Positions 43,701 through 51,846 of a stretch of 64,000 bases of DNA are shown here, one piece after another; the stretch's first letter is position 1; every line of letters starts with the position of its first letter. The notes below the pieces were generated by a model. The model had not been told where the DNA came from, made no database searches, and saw only the letters and a program-made list of their open reading frames with translations. A program made the translations under genes and the position numbers. Where the stretch lies: NCBI GenBank assembly GCA_949361645.1, contig OX442434.1, positions 6,958,008-7,022,007 on the forward strand, written 5' to 3'. This DNA comes from Spongilla lacustris. Lineage: Eukaryota; Porifera; Demospongiae; Spongillida; Spongillidae.

Positions 43701-45169
43701 GATGCTTTTACACCACTCAATGAGAAAATCAAGAAGCAATTCTTTCCAGCTATGCTTGGTGCAGGTGTCACTGAAGCAGAGGAGGCTTTGTTTGCTTTAC
43801 CAACATCTCTAGCAGGACTAGGGATTTTTGACCCCACTAAGACAGCAACTTTAGCTTACCAGACATCCAGACAAGGAACTAAAGTGTTAGTTGAAGCAGT
43901 GAAAGGAGTTGATGTCTTTGATCCAGTACAACATTTAGATACTCTTTGGGATGCTAGAAAACACCATGTTACCACCAAGGAACAGACTTACCAATCTGCA
44001 CTTGACAGTATTTTAATGCAGTTCACATCAAAGCGAAAAAGAGCCATTAAAAGAGCTATCTCCGGCAAAACATCGGCATGGTTATCTGTCCTTCCAATCG
44101 CTACCTGTCACTTTGACCTGTCTCCAGCTCAATTTAGAGATGGGTTAGCGGTTCGCTATATGCGTGACCCGACAGACCTTCCTTCAAAGTGTGATGGTTG
44201 TGGAGCCTCATTAACATTGCAACATGCTCTTGACTGTAAGGTTGGTGGCCTAGTTATCCAGAGACATAATGAGATCAGAGATTGCGTTGGAGATATTGCA
44301 GCACAGGTGTGGACACAGGTTGTCAGAGAGCCAATCGTTAGAGAGGCAGAAACACAAGTGGATGACTCAGGGTTGAGGCTGGATTTGGGGGTGCGTGGTG
44401 TTTGGCAACCTCAGGCAGAGGCGCTCTTTGACTTCAAGGTCATTGATACAGATGCCCCATCATACAGCAATCGCTCGCCAGAATCAGTTCTTGAATCGGG
44501 TGCTCAGGAAAAAAAGAGAATTTACAGGCAAGCAGTTGAAGATCGGAGAGGTACTTTTACACCCTTTGTGACTTCAGTTGATGGACTTCTTCACCGGGAA
44601 GCAGAGCACTTCCTGAAGAGAATGGCCACATGTGTTGCAAGCAAATGGAAAAAGTCTTATGCACAAACATGTGGCTACATCAGAGCAAGGCTTTCATTTG
44701 CCATCATCAGAGCAGCCAGCTTATGCCTAAGGGGTTCCAGAGTAAAGTGGAGAAGTGGCCTGGGCTTTGAGGATGGGGCCGCTCTTTACTCAATCATGCA
44801 TTGAACCATTTATTGGTTAAAAATTCTCATAAGTTATGTGATATGTATAATGGCTGTATGTGTGTGTATGTGCTGTAAGTTTAGTACTATAATGTACCAT
44901 TTTAATTAGTAATGATTACGTAAAAAACAGAGGTGGCGAAAGCCCAACAGGGGTGGCGACTATACCTGAAATACGCTTAATTGGATAAAACCACTGTTTT
45001 AATTTGTTTGGAACACTTCTTTGGAGAAACGAAGCGATAATAGTGTAGAATAAGGACTGAGGATCTCTTGAAACCAAGTATGTTTGAAGCACTACCCGTC
45101 CTTTTTTTTTTAATATGTAAGAATACCGATATCGGTACTCGCGGGTGGCGAACACTACTTAATTGACCC
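40763..45169 (+). mobile_element. RT-encoding element with terminal inverted repeats and TA flanks
   Basis: The 5' end GGGTAGATTAAGGTA and the reverse complement of the 3' end GGGTCAATTAAGTAG are imperfect inverted repeats, each followed by a GTTCGCCACCC block. TA stands immediately outside both ends (40761-40762, 45170-45171). About 920 bp of 5' and 250 bp of 3' non-coding DNA contain at least eight copies of a GTGGCGA(A/C)-type motif in both orientations (near 40798, 41150, 41192, 41208, 41328, 41672, 44930, 44952, 45144). The single ORF is an RT with restriction-like endonuclease. A 1158-bp copy without the ORF and with the same termini lies at 45329-46486, which confirms both boundaries. 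TIRs, 2-bp TA target and subterminal motifs are DNA-transposon traits not expected for a non-LTR retroelement. Confidence 0.85.
41676..44804 (+). CDS. Reverse transcriptase with Cys-rich N-terminus and restriction-like endonuclease, intact
   Basis: Intact ORF of 1042 codons. Met28 (41757) is the likelier start: residues before it overlap a terminal GTGGCGAAC repeat. From Met28 a Cys-rich block follows (MPACCRCNKKGVCRGCECA; Cys 31-63). The RT domain has the first catalytic Asp in LLVDAVNAFN (D461), EGVTQGDPLSM (QGDP 516-519) and WYADDSA (YADD 547-550). After a helical thumb come CDGCGAS..HALDC (C839, C842, H850, C854), QRHNEIRD (R863-H-N) and LRLDLGV..LFDFKVID (D903, D919, K921), the CCHC, R/KHN and PD-(D/E)XK signature of early-branching non-LTR elements (R2/CRE/NeSL type). 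It would nick DNA and reverse-transcribe its RNA. The RT sequence group (VTQGDPL, RPIGIGE) is one I have seen widely in sponge and cnidarian genomes. Lack of any lesion suggests recent activity. Confidence 0.9.
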   Translation: MANRGHCLLLSLAWFFVISSFFRALIRMPACCRCNKKGVCRGCECARLGKVCTSCLPLRLGQCTNTRTKYQHQPPAPASTNTPDPLSTVPKQPVQKTSGEQTSDDLMNQKMQQAYGAKMYTSFDTYDTSLWEIMWKHVVRMSNVQYSLPDGVVGREFVQLLTDELGLLADGKSVSERLMCLTPMLLGRDDMIRKSCDIRRLVAKRMELWKSDHFDALASELERCAGHLTRRSKQKMDDTHTIRVFSRLMLCGKVKDATRWITGRTAGRVLESTDIDSKSGKTVLDVLKEKHPPPGKLNPNAFLHCDPLPHLVDIDVTAAHVEQVAHHCRGAAGPSGTDAIQWQRFLLRYGIKSNHLREAVAALTRRLANSVVEWTEIKALMANRLVALDKCPGVRPIGIGESLRRIVGKTMALVTGGDVQDLCGAEQLATGLKSGVEGAIHAMTDLYDEFSSDGWGFLLVDAVNAFNLMSRVTALWNARILWPRCSRFLFNTYRGFAVLLLRNSEEFLYSREGVTQGDPLSMLLYAVAMMPLVNSLRCREQYQQSWYADDSACAGPLNSIHSWLDLLIERGPTYGYFPEPTKSVVVVASKYVEIAKSAFQNVGVKVVTGHRFLGGVVGEREFCVQFVREKVDVWVDCVDKLSQAAIKAPQAAFASLTKSLQCEWDFLQRVVPDCADAFTPLNEKIKKQFFPAMLGAGVTEAEEALFALPTSLAGLGIFDPTKTATLAYQTSRQGTKVLVEAVKGVDVFDPVQHLDTLWDARKHHVTTKEQTYQSALDSILMQFTSKRKRAIKRAISGKTSAWLSVLPIATCHFDLSPAQFRDGLAVRYMRDPTDLPSKCDGCGASLTLQHALDCKVGGLVIQRHNEIRDCVGDIAAQVWTQVVREPIVREAETQVDDSGLRLDLGVRGVWQPQAEALFDFKVIDTDAPSYSNRSPESVLESGAQEKKRIYRQAVEDRRGTFTPFVTSVDGLLHREAEHFLKRMATCVASKWKKSYAQTCGYIRARLSFAIIRAASLCLRGSRVKWRSGLGFEDGAALYSIMH

Positions 45170-45227
45170 TATCTCCATGGTTCTGAGTTTGAAAGGGATT
45201 GCCGTAGTTGCATATTTGAAAAGCACT

Positions 45228-46642
45228 GGCGGACGGAGGAAGGGGGGGGGGGGGGGGGGGGGGGGGGTGCAACCCCCCCTTCCCTCCTATGACATAATAC
45301 GCAAAATGCGGCATAAGTAAACAAATTAGGGTCAATTAAGTAGTGTTCGCCACCCGCGAGTACCGATATCGGTATTCTTACATATTAAAAAAAAAAGGAC
45401 GGGTAGTGCTTCAAACATACTTGGTTTCAAGAGATCCTCAGTCCTTATTCTACACTATTATCGCTTCATTTAAGGGTTCCAAACAAAATAAAACAGTGGT
45501 TTTATCCAATTAAGCGTATTTCAGGTATAGTCGCCACCCCTGTTGGGCTTTCGCCACGTCGATTTTGGAGTGTTCGCCACCCCCTGTATTTCGTTGTTGC
45601 GAAGTGTAACAAAAGTGGTTTTTACATAGGACGTTGCTAAAACAAATAAGCTTGTTCACTGTAGCCCTTTAAACGCCCTGGGAGTCTTTCTTTGCGATGC
45701 TAGTATTTTTTTGATAGAACGGCTTCCATTTGTACATCCGTGGCTTGCAGTTAGTTAAAACATACAGATCCAAGGGCTCGAGTTGGCTCAAGCAACTGAA
45801 CTGAGTTTAATTAGAAGGCCAGAAACAAAAAGAAACCATTTGAAGCATGAAGTGTCAGGGAAAAAAAATATTTATGCACATCCCATTCTGTGTGTATGGG
45901 AAAGAAGGCCACGCCCCCATGGCGAAACATGAACAGCTTACAGTACTTATATATAATTGGTAGCAAACATTTATAGGCCTAATGGTAGCTATTTTGACTA
46001 TTCTCACTTCGTCATTTCAGAAAGTTTGAGTAGTCGCCAGGGGTGGCGACTACTGCTTAATAGCGTAATTTACGATTGGAGTCTCCGCCACCCACCCTAA
46101 TTCCGAAGCTAGTAAGTTTCATAACAAATAGGCCTAGAACTACATATATTGTACAGAAATCACCACTCTTCTCTAATAACAAGATTTTAAACAGATCATG
46201 ACTACGTATTTTACGGACAGCGACTTGCACCAGGTAAACTCACTTCCAATTGCGCGTTGTTTACCGCACCACTTTTGCCGAAAATTGAGGTAGCTTAGTT
46301 TTTGATTTTTTTTTGTAAGAACCGAAATAACTAATAGAACTTGAATTGTGGGCCGTAAACACAGACTCCATGTACTAATAATTCCATATTTTGCTGCGAT
46401 ATTAAAACGTCAGGTAAGCCCTAGCGCCGCGTTTGAAGTTAAGGGTGGCGAACACTCCCCCCTAGCGAAATTACCTTAATTTACCCTACTGAAAACTCAT
46501 AATTTTTTCATGCATTTTAGCACACCGAATTAACGTTTTCAAAAGCTTCCGCGCTTCGCGCGGGAAGGAGCACATCCCCCTCCCGCACCCTCCCCCTTTT
46601 GGTGATCCCCCTCCCCTTTCTTTAAATTCTGCGTCCGCCAGT
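45228..46642. mobile_element. Small TIR element (ACTGGCGGACG ends) hosting the ORF-less copy
   Basis: ACTGGCGGACGGAGGAAGGG at 45228 and CTGCGTCCGCCAGT at about 46628-46641 are inverted ends. Inside are a poly(G) tract (45241-45267) and AAAGCTTCCGCGCTTCGCGC (46542). Removing the 1158-bp insert leaves about 255 bp. A related core (AAAGCTTCCGCGCTTCGCGC) flanks the insertion at 48410-49260. Confidence 0.65.
45329..46486 (-). mobile_element. Non-autonomous copy of the RT-TIR element, ORF missing
   Basis: In reverse orientation it carries the same 5' about 925 bp and 3' about 230 bp as 40763-45169, ending GGGTCAATTAAGTAG and CTTAATTTACCC, with TA on both sides (45327-45328, 46487-46488). The 3.2-kb ORF segment is replaced by a 14-bp spacer between two GTGGCGA motifs. 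It sits inside the ACTGGCGGACG element, so it moved as a unit. Confidence 0.9.
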
Positions 46643-46649
46643 AAAAAGG

Positions 46650-47360
46650 TTGGTATCTAACGCGAGGTTTGCTAATTTATCATTTTGAAGGGGGCCACTA
46701 CCCCAGCGCGCCCCCAGATACAGTTCCAACGATCACAGTGACACACGCCTTACTACTTACGAATGGTAGTCAGTGTTCAATCTAGTATTTGACAAACGTG
46801 TCGCGTGAGCGTTGCACGTGATATTAGGGTCTGGGCCGGGAACGATTAAATTATGCGCATGCGTGCATTTACGTTTTAGTTTCAGCGATACAAAATACAC
46901 CACTTGTCGTTTTAAGAGTTACATATCATGAAGCATTCGTAAAATTAACGTGTTGTTGACAATAATGTTAATTAATATTAACAGATAATTTGTTGTGTTT
47001 GGATAAATCTTGGAAAATTTATTTGTGAAATCAGAATTGCAATACCATTATCGTAACGTAACATTTTATTTGGCATGTCCTCAATTTCTGGCCATGGGCC
47101 CCTCTTCACCGCTGTATAATCAATGGCATCGTCACGAAGGTCTCACAATACGGAAAACCTGTCTTCTAACACATTCGCTTCCTTCAGATACAACTCCATG
47201 CACGCGTTGTATCCAGAGGGTGAAGTCCGCTCAATTTCCAAACCTAGCTGGCAGTCTGACACTAAATTTAGCGGGCCTGTGGTCGGGGTTTTGCGTTTCA
47301 GAATCCATCCCACTTCTGACACCAATGTAAAGGCCAGCTTTAATGTCAAGAAGTGCGCAG
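46650..47360. other. No recognised gene; one possible exon
   Basis: Overlapping plus frames at 47010-47345 (e.g. VRSISKPSWQSDTKFSGPVV, GVLRFRIHPTSDTNVKASFN) look protein-like but lack family features. The second runs into the GGATCCAGGGG element. Confidence 0.35.
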
Positions 47361-47370
47361 CCAGAGCAGT

Positions 47371-47432
47371 GGCGGATCCAGGGGGGGGGGGGGGGGGGGG
47401 CACCGGGGGCACGTGCCCCCCCCCCCCCCCTT
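47371..47432. repeat. GTGGCGGATCCAGGGG element with paired G and C tracts
   Basis: AGTGGCGGATCCAG, a G tract, CACCGGGGGCACGTG, then a C tract. Best-defined copy of the dispersed family. The G and C tracts can form a long GC hairpin. Confidence 0.75.
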
Positions 47433-47535
47433 CCGGACGACTAATTAAATATTCATGAGTGTATTTTGCGTACCGCGTGCGATTATAACCGCACGAAACA
47501 GTGCCGCGGTTAGCTACAGCGCTGATACATGTACT

Positions 47536-49340
47536 GACAGGGGCGGATCTAGGGGGGGGGGGGGGGGGGGGGTGCACCGGGGAGACTGGCCCCCCCCCCC
47601 CCCCCCCCCCCCCCCAAATTCAATGCAATAATCCCACTATATTCACATGACGTGGCACGTTACTCGTTGATTCTTCAATAATCTGAGTGTTTTCTTGTGT
47701 TTTCAAGCGCACACTGATAGCGGAGCGATCTGATCGGTCATGTACATGTACAGCGTTTATAGCGCATATCGTTTTCATACCTAACCGGGTGTGGTTTGTG
47801 GTTTGTTGATTGATGCTAGAGCAGTTACGCAGACGGTATCATAACATTGATGTCGATCTGCCACATGTAGGTCCTGCGTTAACATCGAACAGTTGTTACC
47901 TGTAGCAAAGATTATATATTTTCTCTGCCTGTAGTACCCAATATATTGTGTCGGATGCATATTCACTGTAGTATGCATATTTATCGCCTTTTGTTGGAGA
48001 GGAACACAGCAAAAAAAAAAATGAAAAGAAGACCGCAAATCGAGACTTGATTTTACAAGTGATCTGACATCTATACATACTGATACAGACTGATTACATG
48101 CAGCCTGCATGCACATACAATCGTTGATTTTCATATGATTTTCTTACATTTTTTTGCTGCGTGAAACCAAGTTAACCAACCTCGGCCGGCGCCTTATATC
48201 ACAAGGAAAGTACATATCCCTATTTTGCTATTTATGACTCAAATGAAGCATTATGGCTAATACATTTTTCGTAACAATTTTAGGCCCGAAACTATTTGCT
48301 CATCTAACCGCACGGTGCAAATACTTTTCTTGTAGCGCAATTTTTAATTGTACATGAAGCACTAAAACTAGCCTAGTTTTAATGCTTTAATACTTAGATA
48401 GTATCAAAAGCTTCCGCGCTTCGCGCGGGAGGGTAGTCTCGTACCCAGACCCAGATTCTCATAGCAGCGGATGGATTACATCACCGCTACGTGAAAAGTG
48501 GGTCTGGAGAAATGCCCAACAAAAGTCGTTCTGAGCACCATTTGATGTTACGCAATCGAATTGGTGCTAAGCACCTGTGACGTCACAAACGAGTGCAACA
48601 TGTTAATACATTGCATGGTTAACTAACCGGTAGAGACATGGTATACCGTGGTACTGTGTACATTTCGCTTACCTAAGGCCCTAAAGCCCAAAGGACCCGT
48701 AAAGTTGTGTGTGGCAAGCGAAAAAAACCACAGGAGTATCCGAAGAGGGAGTAAAAAGGGCTGAGCTACCCTGCCGTACAAAAAGCTACAAACTGTTTGT
48801 AAGGGCGTGCGTGACCCGTTTTAACTTAAGCGAAGGGCGCGAAGGTCGTTATGTGCTGCTGCCTGGTTGTTGGCTTCCCTCACTGCCACGTTGTGTTTGA
48901 CAGTATGGCGGCGAAGCTCCGCCCTTTTTACTCCCTCTTCGGATACACCTGTGGTTCGTTTCGCTTATCACACACAACCTTACAGGACCGTTAGGACCTT
49001 TGAATACACAGTACTGTGTCTCTACCGGTTAGTTAACTACGCAATTTATTCACATGTTGCACACGTATTTGACGTCACGTAGCACTGCATTCTGATTGGG
49101 CGCGTGAATTCACGCGCACTCAGAACGACTTTTGTTGGGCATTTCTCCAGACCCACTTTTCACGTAGCGGTGATGTAATCCATCCGCTGCTGTGATTATC
49201 TGGGTCTGGGTACGAGACTAGCGGGAGGGGGCATATCCCCCTCCCGCACCCACCCCCTTTTGGGGTCCACGCCCACTTTCTTATAACTTTTATTAACCGT
49301 GCCCCCCCCCCTTAAAAAATTCCTGTATCTGCCCCTGCAG
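47536..49340. mobile_element. Larger AGGGGCGGATC-ended element, host of the 787-bp insert
   Basis: ACAGGGGCGGATCTAGGGGG at 47536 and CCTGTATCTGCCCCTG at 49322-49337 are rough inverted ends, each with an adjoining G or C tract. It contains the 787-bp TIR element at 48434-49220. Interpretation as one element is inference. Confidence 0.4.
48434..49220. mobile_element. TAGTCTCGTACCCAGACCC-family element, 787 bp, near-palindromic
   Basis: Same ends as 12925-13688 (TAGTCTCGTACCCAGACCC..GGGTCTGGGTACGAGACTA) and again a 9-bp target duplication, GCGGGAGGG (48425-48433, 49221-49229). Most of the interior is one inverted repeat: GAAGAGGGAGTAAAAAGGGC at 48739 mirrors GCCCTTTTTACTCCCTCTTC at 48921, and AACCGGTAGAGACA mirrors TGTCTCTACCGGTT. 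No ORF with family features. Confidence 0.9.
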
Positions 49341-49548
49341 AGAGTACACAAATATTGACGCACACATCCAGTACGCATGCGCAATAATTAATTAAGATGT
49401 TATACTTGCTGCAAATAGAATAAAATATAACAATGCACACATAAATGACAGCTGGATCTCAGTTGGGGGGAGGGGTGCATTATGAAGGAGGTAAACAAAA
49501 TGGAGTCAAATGATGGCAGTTGGTATAATGGTATGGGATAAACGAGTG

Positions 49549-51649
49549 TCAAGATGAATGTGGAAAGTCCATGTCAAAGGTCGGGGAGTCGAAAGTCTCA
49601 TAGCTGGTGTCGGAAGTCTCATAGTTGGTGTCAAATGATTCATTGGACCCACCAGCAGCTGCCATATCACAAACTGAAGATTTGTTCATGAAAACCATAG
49701 ATGTTGTAGATTTTCTGGGTCTGTGCTGTGAGCAGACCTCACACAGCTCAATGAACTTTGCCACTGCAGCACGGGGCAAGTAGCTGAACTCCTCTTGAAT
49801 CTTAGACAGAGATATGGGTAGATGAAAGAATGAAATATGATAGACAGGATTAGGATACATACTCAATTGCACCATGCACACATACATATCCCACATACAT
49901 AATTGGGTTGGCAAATATTTTAAACTAATAGGTGGGATCTACAGTAGAGATCACGTGACCAAACTTTGTACAACATGCAATTTTGCATGTGATTGAGCAA
50001 CGCAACAACGGTCCAATTCTGCTGCTTTACATTTGACCAGTATTTTACAATACCAAACAGTGAAAACTTCGAAGGCTGTCGAACACTCCAAGTGGAATTC
50101 AAATCACTCAGGAGTGGGTGCCAAATACTTCAAATAAAATAAAGTATACAACCGAACCTAAAGCTACATGTATTGTTTTGAAGCTTCTGAGGATGCAAGG
50201 AAGGTATTATGTATGCGGCTTACGAAAGCCAACTTCTATAGCTCTAAATCTCCACCGCCCATTCTCGCAGCATTGATCTTAGATATCGTGGGCCGTTCAG
50301 AAGTCTGGGGACTGTACTAACCAATTATCACATCAAATGACGTTTTATTTCCTTCAACTGTTGTGTGTGAGGTATGCTCAGCCCAAAGGATGTAGTTGAA
50401 TATTCATGTGCTCCAGAGGAAACTGTTTTGTCTTCATATAAAGGCGAGATTTGAGCGGGAAACATCTCCGTAACAGATTGCATAAAAATTAATGAACAGA
50501 ACAAATCAATAGGTATAAGACCTCTGTACCTACAAAGCAATTTCACTACTCCTACCTAAAATTATGGCGGGTTTGAACCCGGTCGGGTATCGAAGATTGC
50601 AATACTGGTATGGAGCATGTGCAAGACTCAAAAATGTATTTTACCATAGATAAATGGTGTGGTATGAACTGTTGAAAATCAGACATCAATAGCGTTTAAT
50701 GTTCGGGAAATATAGCGATTCAAACAGCATATCCAGAAATGCGCGGTCAAAGGGAATTGACAATTGTTGCGGTTTGTACATTCGCGTAATCTTCCGGATA
50801 ACTCCCATAGAAAATGAACGGCTGTTTATAAACTTGATTGTTACTTAATAATGTAATGAGTTACAACTTTTGTGGCTATCAATATTGCTTCAGATATATA
50901 CGATCTTGATTTAGCTGAGCAAAAAACAACCGCTTTGTATTGAAAATTGTTGTAGTTTTTGTGAAAACAGTACTTTCCATAGACATGTATGGAAAATCAC
51001 CTTTTTCATACCTAATTAATGTATTCTGCAGCTCATAACTCTTACACCAGTTTAGATTCAGATTTTGTGGGCCCCCAGAATAAGAGACCATGCAGTTCAA
51101 TTATTTTTAGAGATATTTATAAATTTTTACCTAGTGTAGATTTCGGCCATTTGAAATTTTAAATTGTTTTGGGTCACAAGGACTAAGATCTAATTAGCGC
51201 CATCTTGTTGGGTGTTTTTAAAGTAGCGTCCATGGATACGGAATATATGGCGACATGCAACATAATTAATTAACTGGTACGTTAGCTTAGCCGAGCTAGC
51301 TGGGCTACTTAGCTAGCTTAGAGCATATAAATTAATACACTATAGTTAAGTTACTGAGTAGCTGGCTTGCTCGAGCGCTCGAGTCTAGGACATCTATGCT
51401 GGCTGTACCATGGACTACTAACTACTAGCATTAGTCGTTGGCTGTACCAAGTGAGAGTATATATGTAAGTGTACACTTCTTCGCGTGAGCGTGTTCTGTG
51501 CGAGCGTGAGTGCGTGCCGCTGCGTGTGTATGTATGTGAGTGCGCGCGTGTGTATGTGTGTGTGCGCGCGCGTGTATGTGTATATGTGTGTGCATTACCA
51601 GTGTGATAAGGAGTGGCTCAATAATGGCACTGATATTGGTGAACACACA

Positions 51650-51683
<34 letters not shown>

Positions 51684-51712
51684 TACACACAACACATAAA
51701 CTTCTACACACT

Positions 51713-51749
<37 letters not shown>

Positions 51750-51795
51750 GTGCGTGTGCGCGCGCGCGTGCATGTGTACAAAAGTGTGTACAAAT

Positions 51796-51846
<51 letters not shown>

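Noticed and set aside
40763..45169. Classifying the RT-TIR element as DIRS-like
   Set aside because: DIRS elements also have inverted ends, but they carry a tyrosine recombinase and internal complementary region; neither is seen, and the ORF ends in a CCHC plus PD-(D/E)XK nuclease.
47143..47577. 144-codon minus frame with Pro runs
   Set aside because: Created by G/C homopolymers of the GGATCCAGGGG elements.
50560..50600. GCGGGTTTGAACCCGG as a tRNA T arm
   Set aside because: It is simply palindromic; no D arm, anticodon arm or acceptor pairing can be placed around it on either strand.
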